This document shows positions 1-12,201 of a DNA stretch of 64,000 nucleotides, piece after piece; within the stretch, counting starts at the first letter, position 1; every line of letters begins with the position of its first letter. The notes under the pieces are model-generated. The model was given only the letters and a program-made list of their open reading frames with translations. It was not told the origin of the DNA and made no database searches. The stretch covers positions 248,001 through 312,000 of the forward strand of contig NZ_JAHRBL010000001.1 in the NCBI RefSeq assembly GCF_019693445.1. Direction: 5' to 3'. The translations under genes and the position numbers were made by a program. This stretch comes from Deinococcus aquaedulcis (lineage in GTDB: Bacteria; Deinococcota; Deinococci; Deinococcales; Deinococcaceae).

Positions 1-2230
1 CGGCGGTGTCGCCGGGCTGGGGCAGGAACGAGCGGTCAATCTTCAGGTCGTCAATGGGAATGTGGCGCAGCAGGCCCAGGCTGCTCTGGCCGGTGCCAAA
101 GTCGTCCAGCGAAATCCGCACGCCCAGCGCCCGTAGCCGCCCCAGCTGGCGGGTGGCCGCCGCCACGTCCTGCAGCACCGTGCGCTCGGTGAGCTCCAGC
201 ACCAGACAGCGGGCAGGCAGGCCCGTGGCTTCCAGGGCCTCGCGCACCGTGGAGGTGAAGTTCTGCTTGTTGAACTGCACCGGGCTGACATTCACGCTGA
301 CGGTCAGGCCGGGCTGCAGGTGCTGCCACGCGGCCACCTGCCGGCAGGCCTCGCGCAGCACCCAGGCGCCCAGCGGCACGATCAGGCTGCTTTCCTCGGC
401 CACCGGAATGAACTTGGCAGGCGGCACGGCGCCCTGGACCGGGTGCTGCCAGCGCAGCAGCGCCTCAAAGCCGCGCAGGGTGCCCGTATCCAGGTCCACC
501 TGCGGCTGGTAGTGCAGGGTAAAGGCCTGCTGGCCCAGGGCCTCTCGCAGGTCACGTTCCAGATCGGCGCGTTCGCTGGCTTCTTCGGCCATTGGCGCGG
601 AAAAGGTGCGCACGTCGTTTTTGCCCTCTTGCTTGGCGCGGTACATGGCCACGTCGGCGTGTTTTTGCAGCGTGGTCACGTCGTGGCCGTCCTGCGGCGA
701 AACCGCCACCCCAATCGAGGCCGTGACGTGCAGTTCGCGCTCCCCCACCACAAAGGGTGCGGCCAGCGCCCGCAGAATCTTGCGCGCCACCCGCTCGGCG
801 TCGGCGGCCTGCCGCAGCCCCGGCAGCAGCAGCGTGAATTCGTCGCCCCCCATGCGCGCCACGAGGTCGCCGCGCCGCACGCAGCGGGTCAGGCGCTGGC
901 CCACCTGCTGCAGCAGGGCGTCGCCCACATTGTGCCCCAGCGTGTCGTTGATCTGCTTGAAGCGGTCCAGGTCAATAAACAGAATGCCCAGGTGCTGTCC
1001 GCCCAGCTCGCGCAGCAGGCGCTCGGTCTCGGCCTGAAAGTACGCGCGGTTGGCCAGCCCGGTCAGGGCGTCGTGGGCGGCGCGGTAGGCCAGATGGTCC
1101 TGCGCCTGCTGCAGCGCCGTGTTCACCTCCGACAGTTCCAGGTTGCGCCGCCGCTCGGCTTCGGCCTCGCGCTTGTGCAGTTCCAGCTGCATCTGGGCGC
1201 CCAGCACCTTGGCGCGGCGCTCGTTGTCCTGCTGGTGCAGTTCGTGGTTCAGGGCGGCGGCGGCCTGGCTGTAGGCGTAGGCGTCGGCCCACAGCGCCTG
1301 CGCGGCGCAGACCTCGGCCAGAAAGCCCAGCAGGTTGCGCTCCTGCACCTTCAGGTCGTAGGCGCGCGCGGTGTCCAGCGCCGAACGCAACTCGGCATGC
1401 GCGGCGTCCAGTTCGCCCAGCAGGTGCAGGGCCCGGCCATAGCCCGACTGCAAGTTCACGAGGTGCTCGCGGTTGCCCAGAGCCTGCGCCATCGGCAGGG
1501 TCTGGCGGGCCAGTTCGGCAGCGCGCGCGGCCTCGCCCTGCGACACCAGCGCGTGCGTGACATACGCCTGCATCACGGCCTCGTTCTGGCGCAGCTTCAG
1601 GTCGTGCAGCACCGGCAGGTGTTCCGCCGCCAGCGCCACCGCCTCGGCGTGGCGGCCCAGGTAATAGAAGGTGACCACGGTGTTCACCGTGGCGATGGAA
1701 TGCCCCACCCGGTGGCCCAGCGCCAGGGCGACCTCGCTGGCCTGGCGCTGGGCTTCGAGCGCGAGGTCGTACTCGCCGATATTCATGCGCAGCACGCCAA
1801 TGTTGATCAGAATGCGCATCTGGTTTTCCTGGTCGCCGGTCAGCTGGGTCAGGCGCAGGGCCTCCAGGTAATGCTCCATGGCCTGCCCGAATTCGCCCTG
1901 CACCCGGGCATTGATGCCCAGGCCACTCAGGGCGCGCGCTTCAACCAGGCTCAGGCCGTGGGTGCGGGCCAGCGCCCGGGCCTGCTGGTTGGCCTGCGTG
2001 GCGTCCGCGTAGCGCGAATTGTAAAAGTACACGCTGCTGAGAATCACCAGGGCCAGCCCCTCGCCTTCCACGTTGCGCTGGGCGCGCGCCTGTTCCAGGG
2101 CGCCCAGCAAGAGCGCCTCGGCCTGGGCAGTGTCGCAGAAACTCAGGGCTTCGGCCTGCTGCAGCAGGGCCTGCAGCGAGGACGCAGCCTCGGCACCGGA
2201 AGCGGGCCGGGCCTGGGAACGACGGGGCAT
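1..2230 (-). CDS. TPR-GGDEF-EAL cyclic-di-GMP signalling protein (3' end off window)
   Basis: The gene runs off the left edge, so the C-terminus is missing. From the ATG at 2230 the protein starts MPRRSQARPASG. It has TPR-like helical repeats over about residues 20-330, a short coiled linker, a GGDEF domain with RMGGDEF ending at residue 465, and an EAL domain with the EAL motif at about residue 588 and the DDFGTG loop near the edge. GGDEF domains make and EAL domains hydrolyse cyclic di-GMP. Both motifs look intact, so the net activity cannot be read from sequence. There is no signal peptide or membrane segment, so it is probably a cytosolic sensor whose TPR part binds a partner. A TAGCGT box lies 5 nt before the ATG, which suggests a nearly leaderless transcript. 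The HD-GYP protein at 2816-4447 would act on the same messenger. Confidence 0.9.
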   Translation of the reverse strand, partial: MPRRSQARPASGAEAASSLQALLQQAEALSFCDTAQAEALLLGALEQARAQRNVEGEGLALVILSSVYFYNSRYADATQANQQARALARTHGLSLVEARALSGLGINARVQGEFGQAMEHYLEALRLTQLTGDQENQMRILINIGVLRMNIGEYDLALEAQRQASEVALALGHRVGHSIATVNTVVTFYYLGRHAEAVALAAEHLPVLHDLKLRQNEAVMQAYVTHALVSQGEAARAAELARQTLPMAQALGNREHLVNLQSGYGRALHLLGELDAAHAELRSALDTARAYDLKVQERNLLGFLAEVCAAQALWADAYAYSQAAAALNHELHQQDNERRAKVLGAQMQLELHKREAEAERRRNLELSEVNTALQQAQDHLAYRAAHDALTGLANRAYFQAETERLLRELGGQHLGILFIDLDRFKQINDTLGHNVGDALLQQVGQRLTRCVRRGDLVARMGGDEFTLLLPGLRQAADAERVARKILRALAAPFVVGERELHVTASIGVAVSPQDGHDVTTLQKHADVAMYRAKQEGKNDVRTFSAPMAEEASERADLERDLREALGQQAFTLHYQPQVDLDTGTLRGFEALLRWQHPVQGAVPPAKFIPVAEESSLIVPLGAWVLREACRQVAAWQHLQPGLTVSVNVSPVQFNKQNFTSTVREALEATGLPARCLVLELTERTVLQDVAAATRQLGRLRALGVRISLDDFGTGQSSLGLLRHIPIDDLKIDRSFLPQPGDTA

Positions 2231-2335
2231 ACCGTACGCTAGCCCACCCACCATCACAGGGCCCTGACCAGCGCCGGGGCCGCTCAGGTCTTCATCTGGG
2301 CCGGCCGGGGGCTGGGCAGGGGCGCGCGCCCAGCC

Positions 2336-2722
2336 CTACCGGCCGCCCATCCGCAAAAAGTCGCGCTGGTCGCAGGCGCGGCCGTTGCCGTCGGGGTCGC
2401 GCCCTGCGCTGTAGGCGGCTTCATGGCGGCGCAGGTCCTTGAGGCCCAGGGGCACCAGCACGGCGCAGCTTCCCCCCATGTTCACGGCGGCGCGCAGCAT
2501 CCAGCCGAACTGCCCGCCCACCTTCACCGCACACCAGACTGGCGAGCAGCGCTGGATCTCCAGGCGCTCATTGACCGCCACCACCCGCAATGCAGCCGAG
2601 CGCGTGGTGGGCTGGGGAAAGAGGGCGGTGCCCTGGGCCGCCCAGCCGGCCGCCGCCTCCGCCTGGGTGACCAGGCAGAGGGCCACGCACAGCGCGCGCA
2701 CACCGGGCCGAAGAAGGGTCAT
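2336..2722 (-). CDS. Secreted SH3-like / excalibur-type protein
   Basis: A 128-residue protein with an N-terminal signal peptide ending near AEAAAG. The middle (about residues 38-85) resembles a bacterial SH3 fold, with a Cys pair in IQRCSPVWCAVKVGGQFGW. The C-terminus ends in an excalibur-like calcium motif, YSAGRDPDGNGRACDQ (a D-x-D-x-D-G-x-x-C pattern). Such proteins are exported and often bind envelope polymers or calcium, but the ligand here is unknown. It is co-directional with its neighbours but separated by gaps of about 100 bp. The domain identification is from motif reading only. Confidence 0.75.
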   Translation of the reverse strand: MTLLRPGVRALCVALCLVTQAEAAAGWAAQGTALFPQPTTRSAALRVVAVNERLEIQRCSPVWCAVKVGGQFGWMLRAAVNMGGSCAVLVPLGLKDLRRHEAAYSAGRDPDGNGRACDQRDFLRMGGR

Positions 2723-2815
2723 GGCGGGGTTCAGTGTACCCGGCCCCGGCGCCGCGTTCCTTCATGAAGGGTGGCGCTGAATACGGTGCCGGGACCAGCC
2801 TTCATGGGCGGGCCT

Positions 2816-4447
2816 TTACCCTTCTGGGGCAACTTCAGGGTCGTCGGCGGTCTGGTCCGGTAGGGCCAGGAAGGTAGCCACGATCTGCGGGTCGAACTGT
2901 TTACCGCTGGACTCGCGCAGCCACGCGCGGGCGGCGGCCGGGGTCCAGGCGGCCTTGTAGGGCCGCGCGCTGATCAGGGCGTCGTACACGTCCACCACGC
3001 TGAAAATCCGCGCCAGCAGGGGAATGGCCTCGCCGCGCAGGCCGTCGGGGTAGCCGCTGCCGTCCCAGCGTTCATGGTGAAAGCGCACAATTTCGCGCAC
3101 CTCGCGCGGCACAAAGGCCTCGTCGCGTAGCATCTGGTCACCCAGCACCACATGGCGCTCAATGGCCTGCCGCTCCTCGGGGTCCAGGGGGCCGGGCTTG
3201 CGCAGCAGCTGATCGCTGACCCCCACCTTGCCCAGGTCGTGCAGGTACGCGCCCCAACGGAGCTGTTGAAGCTGGGTGTCGTTCAGGCCCAGCGCCTGCC
3301 CCAGCGCCAGCGCGGCGTGGGTCACGCGGTCGGTGTGCCCAAAGGTCTCGCCGTCGCGGCTTTCGAGCACCCGGCCCAGGGCGCGTAGCGCGGCTTCGCG
3401 GGTCTGCTCTAGGTGTTCCAGGTGGGCGCTGCGTTCCAGTGCCTGCTCAATGCGCGCCGAGACGGTTTCCAGCAGGGTCTGCAGGTCGCGCGGGATCTCG
3501 GCGGGGCGGTGCATGTTCAGCAGGAACACTACCCCCACCGTGCGCTCCGCGCGCCGCAGCGGGACGCCCAGGGCGCTGCGCACATGCCGCACGTCTGGGC
3601 GCCGCTCCGGCCAGTTCTGGTAGTCGGTCACCACCTGGGGCCGCCCGCTGCGCAGCACCAGCCCAATGAGGCCAACCGGCATATGCGGCTCATGGAGCAC
3701 GTTTTCCACCTGCGCCTGTACGCCTGGATCGCCCTCAAGCACGCTCAGGCGGGCCTGACCGCGCTGGTCCACCGTGACCACGCCCGCCGCCGTGAAGCCG
3801 CTGAGTTCCAGCAGGGCGCGCAGGGCGCAGCGCACGATGGCTTCGGGCTGCGTCTGTTCTTCCAGTTCCGCCGACAGCTGGGCCAGCCGCTCGAACTGAC
3901 GGGCGCTGCGCTGCGCGCCTTCCAGGGCCCGCCAGCGGGTGTAGGCCACGCCGGCCGCCTGCCCCAGCAGCAGCATGGCCTGGGCGTCGTCCAGGCCCAG
4001 GCGCTCGGGGCTCTCGGTGGTGTCGGCTGAGAGCACGCCCAGCACCTGCCCGTCCGGGTCCAGAATGGGCACCCCCAGGTACATGGCCGGGTGCCGCTGC
4101 CCGGACACATACACGGCGTCGGGCTGTGCGTCGGCGCGTTCCAGCAGCAGGACCTCGCCCGATTCCACCACCCGCCACGCCAGCCCCTGCCCGCGCGACA
4201 GGCGCCGCCCGAGGGCCTGTTCGCGGTGGCGCCCGGCCGCCGCCACCACGTCCAGCGCGTCCTCTTCAGGGCGGTAGAGCGTGATCAGCGAGGACGACGC
4301 CCGGGTGATGCTCAGCGCCAGTTCCACACACCGCTGAAAGACGTCCTGCGCCGACTGCGCCAGCAGTACCACCGCCTGGGCCTGCAGGGCGGGTTTGGGC
4401 AGCACCTCGAAACGCTGCAGGGCCCGGCTGGCCTCGCTGCGGGTCAT
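2816..4447 (-). CDS. GAF-GAF-HD-GYP cyclic-di-GMP phosphodiesterase
   Basis: A 543-residue cytosolic protein with two GAF-like sensor domains (about residues 25-180 and 195-345) followed by an HD-GYP domain (about 350-525). The catalytic signatures are visible: YLHDLGKVG, RHVVLGDQML, HHERWDGSGYPDGL and FSVVDVYDALISARPYK. HD-GYP enzymes hydrolyse cyclic di-GMP to GMP, and the GAF domains presumably gate this with a small ligand. The start at 4447 is supported by GGAGG 7-8 nt upstream. It lies in tandem with the GGDEF-EAL gene at 1-2230, forming a synthesis/degradation neighbourhood. The metal-ligand pattern appears complete, so an active enzyme is likely. Confidence 0.9.
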   Translation of the reverse strand: MTRSEASRALQRFEVLPKPALQAQAVVLLAQSAQDVFQRCVELALSITRASSSLITLYRPEEDALDVVAAAGRHREQALGRRLSRGQGLAWRVVESGEVLLLERADAQPDAVYVSGQRHPAMYLGVPILDPDGQVLGVLSADTTESPERLGLDDAQAMLLLGQAAGVAYTRWRALEGAQRSARQFERLAQLSAELEEQTQPEAIVRCALRALLELSGFTAAGVVTVDQRGQARLSVLEGDPGVQAQVENVLHEPHMPVGLIGLVLRSGRPQVVTDYQNWPERRPDVRHVRSALGVPLRRAERTVGVVFLLNMHRPAEIPRDLQTLLETVSARIEQALERSAHLEHLEQTREAALRALGRVLESRDGETFGHTDRVTHAALALGQALGLNDTQLQQLRWGAYLHDLGKVGVSDQLLRKPGPLDPEERQAIERHVVLGDQMLRDEAFVPREVREIVRFHHERWDGSGYPDGLRGEAIPLLARIFSVVDVYDALISARPYKAAWTPAAARAWLRESSGKQFDPQIVATFLALPDQTADDPEVAPEG

Positions 4448-4660
4448 CCCCGGTCCTCCGTCACTGCGGGCGGGCGCGGGGGCATTGGTCCCCTGTGGGT
4501 CCGGCCCATGCCCCTCAGACTACCGCGTGCCCGGCTGGCGTGCGCTCACCCGGTGGGTGGACCAGCTCTCATCCGGGCACCGGTCAATGGGGGGACACAC
4601 AGGTGACTGTAGAGCGGCTGGCCTGTTCTCAACGCGGGCCGGGCCGAAGCGCACACAGGT

Positions 4661-4808
4661 GATAAGGCTTCCGGTTCATCAGGTATGGAGGAACGGGTGA
4701 ACCCGACCGGAAAGACTCGCAGAGCGGCGCAGCAGAGAACAACAGTGACGAAGAGGCGTGGCAGCACCGAAGCGAAGGCGCTGTCACGGATGGTCCGGAA
4801 GCCGTATA
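4661..4808 (+). repeat. Small nontandem repeat with terminal inverted repeats, copy 1
   Basis: An element of about 148 bp whose ends are inverted: the left end GATAAGGCTTCCGGTTCATC (4661-4680) matches the complement of the right end (4789-4808) at 16 of 20 positions. The interior includes a core reading GACTCGCAGAGCGGCGCAGC. The copy at 44591-44745 aligns over its whole length at roughly three-quarters identity. It encodes nothing. The form is that of a MITE or of the small nontandem repeats known in Deinococcus genomes. No flanking transposase is visible. Confidence 0.75.
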
Positions 4809-4840
4809 AAGGTCGGCCGCTGGTCCAAACAGCAGCAAGG

Positions 4841-4869
4841 GCGATGGAGAGCAAGGCCTGCTCCATCGC
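4841..4869. other. Strong intergenic hairpin
   Basis: GCGATGGAG at 4841-4849 pairs perfectly with CTCCATCGC at 4861-4869 around an 11-nt loop, and a second small CCCC/GGGG hairpin follows. There is no clear T tract on the minus strand, so a terminator role downstream of guaA is possible but not shown. Confidence 0.5.
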
Positions 4870-4973
4870 CCCTCTGGGGGTTGGGTTTTGAATGAGTCGG
4901 CGCTCTGGCGGGGCGCCGCCCCTGCAGCCTCTTTAAGCTGAGAAAATGCTCTGGCTGGTCCTGCCCCCCGGCC

Positions 4974-6509
<1,536 letters not shown>

Positions 6510-6562
6510 GTGGGGTCATGCGGCGCGTCCGGGCGAGGCAGACGGGGGAGAAGGGGAGGGGC

Positions 6563-6893
6563 CATGAGCTATGGGCTATGGGCCATGAGCTATGGGCTAT
6601 GGGCCATGAGGGGAGAAGGGTGGACGGAGAAGCGGCGCGGGCGCAGCCCATCACTCATACGGCCTGCTGGGCATGCCCGAGCCATCCTAGGCCGGAACTC
6701 GAGGGTTCCCGCCTGCGTCGCTTTTTAAGCCTCATTCCCAGAACTCAGCTGCTGTTGCTTCTCTACCTCGCAGCCCTGCGAGTGCCTCCAGTCCAAAACA
6801 CGCCTGCACGCACGGCGGCATGTTTCGGACGTCGTCTCAGCGCTGCGCCCCGCTTTTCCCTCATGGCTCATGGCCCAAAGCTCATAGCCCTCA
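6563..6893. repeat. Inverted arrays of period-7 units flanking a spacer
   Basis: The left arm (6563-6611) is seven tandem 7-mers of the types CATGAGC and TATGGGC. The right arm (about 6859-6893) holds their complements, GCTCATG, GCCCAAA and so on, in four to five units. The arms are about 250 bp apart and enclose a diverged copy of the small nontandem repeat (6683-6831). The right arm begins just past the stop codon of the pseudokinase gene. The same period-7 inverted architecture is found in other spacers of this window. Confidence 0.75.
6683..6831 (-). repeat. Diverged copy of the small nontandem repeat
   Basis: Read on the minus strand, about 6742-6786 matches the element core (ACTCGCAG, then GCAGGGCTGCG, then AGAGAA-CAACAG spacing). 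Candidate ends lie near 6683 and 6831, which gives about the same length as the clear copies, but the terminal repeats are badly eroded. The core match is visible; the boundaries are inferred. Confidence 0.4.
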
Positions 6894-6898
6894 AGCCC

Positions 6899-8500
6899 TC
6901 AATCGCTCAGGTCTATCGTCACTGGCTGCGTGCGCGGGACCGTCACCGTCAGCGTGGCAGGGCTCCAGCCGTCGGCAGCCACGCGCAGGCGGTAGGTGCC
7001 GGGCACCGGCAGGCGCAGCACCCCGGGCGCGCGGCCCAGGTCCTGGTTGCGGGGCAGGCCGGCGCCTTCCGGGGCCGCCAGGAGGCTCAGGCGGGCGCTG
7101 ACCCCCGGGGCGCCGCGCACGGTCACGCGCACCTCGCAGCAGGTCTGGGCGCCCGAGGCTGGGGTGGCCGACACGGGGGTTGCCGCCGCTGGGGCCGATG
7201 ACTGGGGCGTGGGTGTGCGCCGCGACAGCCCCCACCATGTGCCCCCCACCAGCAGCAGCGCCGCCAGCACGGCTACCGCCCGGCGCGGGCCGAACCATTC
7301 CGGCTTGGCCCACTCGGGCATCGTGGGGCGCGGGGCGGGTGCCGGGGCCTCGCGCACCACGCGCCAGGAATCGTCCTCGTCCCAGCCGATGCGAATGGGT
7401 TCGGCTGCCGTGCGCCGTGGCAGGCGGGTGGGCGCGGGCTCGGCGTCTGAGGCGTCCGGGGCCGGGGCCTCTGCCTCGGGACGGGGGGCCACTTGGCGCC
7501 GCAGGGACGCGGGCAGGCGCTGTACCTCGCGCACGCTGACCTGGGTCTGGGCCGCCGCTGGACCCGGGGCAGGGCGCGCGTCGGGGGCCCAGGTGGGCAG
7601 GTCGTCGTCAAAGCCAATCTGAATGGGGGCCGGTGGCGGGGAGCCAGCGGCTGCCGCCTGCGCCCGCCGGGCCTCGGCCTTGCGTGCGGCGGCGGCCTGG
7701 GCATCCAGCGCCGCCTGGGCGCGGCGGGCCTCGTTCTCGCGGCGGCGGCGTTCCTGGGGCGTTTCTGGGCCCGTGGGGGCGCCCGGGGCCGGTGCCGGCT
7801 CGCTGGCCGGTGTGCCCAGCACGATGGGCGTGCCGTCGTGGGGGGCGGGTGGGGTGGGCACACGCTGCGCCGGGGCGGGCGCTTCGGGTGCGGGGCGGGC
7901 GGGTTCTGGTGCGGGTGCGACCTGGGCCGGGGACGGTTCACTGCTCGCCCGCCCTGCTCCCCTTTCCGCCGCCCCCAGCCGGGCCAGGGCCTGCGCGGCG
8001 CTCAGGCTGCCGGGCTGCGTCACTAGGGGCTCCAGGGCGCGGGGCAGGCCGCCCAGCTCGTGCAGGATGACCGCTAGAGCATACAGGTCGTCGGCCGGTC
8101 GGCCCTGACCGCCCCAGGGCAGGCCCGCCCCGGCCAGCAGCACGTGGCCGTCCACGCTCCACAGCTGCGCCCCACTCAGGCCGCCGTGCACCAGCCCCTG
8201 GTCGTGCAGGGCGCTCAGGGCGGCCAGGGCGCCGCGCGCGGTCAGTTCGGGGTCGCTGGCGGGCCGGGCCTGCAGGGGCAACTCGGTCACCACGTAGTCC
8301 TGCCCGCCCTCGGTGCCGCTGTCGGCGGGGACCAGCAGGTGCGGGTGGGCCGGCAGGTCCGGCAGCGCGGCGCCCGCAGGCAGCAGGTGCAGCAGCACCG
8401 GCATGCCCGTCAGGCGATCCGTGGCGCGCAGCGTCTGTACCGGGCTTCTGGGGCGGCCCGGCAACTCACGCGCGGCCACATAGGGCCCTATGGACTTCAC
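6899..8500 (-). CDS. Membrane-anchored pseudokinase with C-terminal PEGA-like domain
   Basis: A 533-residue protein from GTG 8500 (VKSIGPYVAARELPG), chosen because TATACT lies 7 nt upstream. The N-terminal 170 residues follow a Ser/Thr kinase fold (LRATDRLTGMPVLLHLLP, then LSALHDQGLVHGG). The catalytic-loop HRD is replaced by HGG, and the metal-binding DFG by a non-acidic sequence near LLAGAGLPWGG, so catalysis is unlikely. A long Pro/Ala-rich linker contains a charged coiled stretch (about residues 250-300). One membrane helix follows near residue 405 (VAVLAALLLVGGTWWGL), then an external domain of about 80 residues that resembles PEGA. It may be a scaffold or ligand-binding receptor. No partner is evident nearby. 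Confidence 0.75.
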   Translation of the reverse strand: MKSIGPYVAARELPGRPRSPVQTLRATDRLTGMPVLLHLLPAGAALPDLPAHPHLLVPADSGTEGGQDYVVTELPLQARPASDPELTARGALAALSALHDQGLVHGGLSGAQLWSVDGHVLLAGAGLPWGGQGRPADDLYALAVILHELGGLPRALEPLVTQPGSLSAAQALARLGAAERGAGRASSEPSPAQVAPAPEPARPAPEAPAPAQRVPTPPAPHDGTPIVLGTPASEPAPAPGAPTGPETPQERRRRENEARRAQAALDAQAAAARKAEARRAQAAAAGSPPPAPIQIGFDDDLPTWAPDARPAPGPAAAQTQVSVREVQRLPASLRRQVAPRPEAEAPAPDASDAEPAPTRLPRRTAAEPIRIGWDEDDSWRVVREAPAPAPRPTMPEWAKPEWFGPRRAVAVLAALLLVGGTWWGLSRRTPTPQSSAPAAATPVSATPASGAQTCCEVRVTVRGAPGVSARLSLLAAPEGAGLPRNQDLGRAPGVLRLPVPGTYRLRVAADGWSPATLTVTVPRTQPVTIDLSD

Positions 8501-8608
8501 GCCCGCCAGTATAGGCCGCGTCCTGCAGGCAGGGTGACAGGCGCACCCGCGCGCAGTGTGAGCCCGTGGCTTGCCGCGCCTCCCGGTTTGCGCTACTAAT
8601 TGCCCCAT

Positions 8609-9663
<1,055 letters not shown>

Positions 9664-9667
<4 letters not shown>

Positions 9668-10308
9668 CGGCCCTGCCCGTGTCCCCCCCCGCCAGCACCG
9701 AGCGCACCAAAACCCGGCTGCTGGAACTGGTCAAGCGCCACGGCCCGCAGACCGCCCAGGACCTCGCCGCGCGGCTGGAGGTCAGCATTCCGGCGGCGCG
9801 GCGCCACCTGTGCGACCTGCAGGACCAGGGGCTGCTGGAAGCCCGCACCGAGCGCCCCGGGGGACGCGGGCGGCCCCAGCACGTTTTTGCCCTGACCGAA
9901 CGGGGCGAGGCGGCCTTTCCCAAGACCTATTCCAGCCTGTGCGTGGATGTGCTGCGCCACATTGAGGCGCTGTACGGCGAGGACGCCGTGTTGCAGGTGC
10001 TGAGCGCGCGCAACGCGGAAATTGCCGCGCGCCTGCAGCCCGAACTGCCGCTAGACCGGCCCCTGGGCGAGCGGGTGCAGGCGCTGGTGGCCCGGCTGAA
10101 CGAGCACGGCTTTGACGCTGCGGCCGGCCAGGAGGGGGAGGGGTGGACCTTTACCCAGCACAACTGCCCCAACCTGACCGTGGCGCGGCACTACGCGCAG
10201 CTGTGCGCCGCCGAACTGAGCCTGTACACCGAGCTGCTGCAGGTGCCGATTCGCCGTGAAACCCGGATCGCCTGCGGGCAGGGCCGCTGCCACTACCGGG
10301 TCGGTTGA
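9664..10308 (+). CDS. SufR-like winged-helix regulator with candidate Fe-S cysteines
   Basis: A 214-residue DNA-binding protein. A winged helix covers about residues 15-75 (TAQDLAARLEVSIPAARRHLCDLQDQGLLE, a DeoR/ArsR-like recognition pattern). The C-terminal part carries conserved-looking Cys residues in TQHNCPNLTV, AQLCAAE and IACGQGRCHYRV, the arrangement typical of SufR-type regulators that sense cellular Fe-S status. Coupling to the upstream Fe-S carrier (ATGA overlap) supports such a role. The metal cofactor is inferred, not seen. A TTG or GTG start of the next gene overlaps its stop codon. Confidence 0.85.
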
Positions 10309-10934
10309 CCGCCGCTGTGACCGAGCCTGCGCCCGAGCCTGCCGCACCCGAAAACACCCGGCCTCTGCCCGCCGGGGACCATTCGCGCTATTCGCTGGTG
10401 GCGTGGCCCCCGGAAGTGCTGGACACCTGGATGCGCCGCGCCCAGGAGCGGCTGAACGTGCGCGGCTTTGGCCTGCCGCACCTGAACATCCGCGCGCCCT
10501 TTCACACCGACCTGGGCCCGGCCGAGCTGGTGGCCGCGTGCCGGGCGGCGCTGCAGGGCAAGTCGGCCTTTACCGTGCAGATCGTGGGCTGGAAGCGGGT
10601 GCCCAGCATGTTCTTTCTGGAGTGCGAACTCAGTGAGCCCCTGCGTGATCTGCACGAGCGCATTCTGGCGGTTGGCCCCTCCAGCCGCGCCCAGCACGAC
10701 GGCGCCGAGTACCGCCCCCACCTGACCCTGGCGCTGGGCGTGCTCCCCTGGGCCGAGGATCTGCTGTGGGCGCAGGTGCAGGCCCTGGTGCCCCCCGTGG
10801 ACCACTTTGAGGTGGAAGCCCTGAGCCTCACCCGCGAATGGCGCGGCGAGGTCCAGGAACTGCACACCTTTCCCCTGCGGCCCGTGGGCCAGGAAGGGCT
10901 GATCCTGCCTACCCCGGAAGCGGCGCCGAGTTAA
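10305..10934 (+). CDS. 2'-5' RNA ligase / cyclic phosphodiesterase-like protein
   Basis: A 209-residue member of the 2H phosphoesterase superfamily. The two paired motifs are LPHLNIRAPF (about residue 55, with Asn in place of the usual Thr) and YRPHLTLALG (about 140). Members hydrolyse or form 2'-5' or cyclic phosphate bonds in RNA or nucleotides; the substrate here is unknown. The start is TTG 10305 overlapping the previous stop, or GTG 10317. It is the last gene of the Mrp/SufR-like cluster. The Asn in motif 1 may lower or change activity. Confidence 0.78.
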   Translation: MTAAVTEPAPEPAAPENTRPLPAGDHSRYSLVAWPPEVLDTWMRRAQERLNVRGFGLPHLNIRAPFHTDLGPAELVAACRAALQGKSAFTVQIVGWKRVPSMFFLECELSEPLRDLHERILAVGPSSRAQHDGAEYRPHLTLALGVLPWAEDLLWAQVQALVPPVDHFEVEALSLTREWRGEVQELHTFPLRPVGQEGLILPTPEAAPS

Positions 10935-10947
10935 GGGGGCGGGGATC

Positions 10948-10988
10948 AAAAAGGAGGGGCCGGGGGACGTTCATGGTCCCCCGGCCCC
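10948..10988 (-). terminator. Terminator of the DAHP synthase gene
   Basis: A perfect 13-bp stem (GGGGCCGGGGGAC at 10956-10968 with 10976-10988) has a 7-nt loop. On the minus strand it is followed by TCC and five T residues, just past the stop at 11002. Confidence 0.85.
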
Positions 10989-11001
10989 ATGTCGCCAGTT
11001 C

Positions 11002-12096
<1,095 letters not shown>

Positions 12097-12201
12097 GCTG
12101 TGCAGTGTAGAAAAGGGGGCAAAATGGCCGCGTCCACCCTGCTAGTCAAATGAAAAGAGTTGTCCAGTTCGTGCCTAGAAAGCGGGCGCCCGCCCTCTGC
12201 C

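Larger units (their letters stand above)
4448..4973. other. Gene-free spacer holding a terminal-inverted-repeat element
   Basis: These 526 bp carry no convincing gene. They hold the repeat at 4661-4808 and a strong hairpin at 4841-4869. The remainder (4448-4660 and 4870-4973) shows only the upstream region of the HD-GYP gene and the downstream region of guaA. A 68-codon reading frame at 4685-4891 lies across the repeat and is taken as chance. Confidence 0.7.

Noticed and set aside
320..2242. 640-codon plus-strand frame opposite the GGDEF-EAL gene
   Set aside because: It is the mirror of a clearly recognisable minus-strand coding region and is low-complexity in Gly/Gln/Arg/His, as expected for antisense frames in high-GC DNA.
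4685..4891. 68-codon plus-strand frame, MEERVNPTGKTRRAAQQ
   Set aside because: It lies across the inverted-repeat element; the other copy of the element has no equivalent frame.
6563..6611. Tandem heptamers as a CRISPR array
   Set aside because: Units are 7 bp and contiguous, without spacers; no cas genes are in the window.
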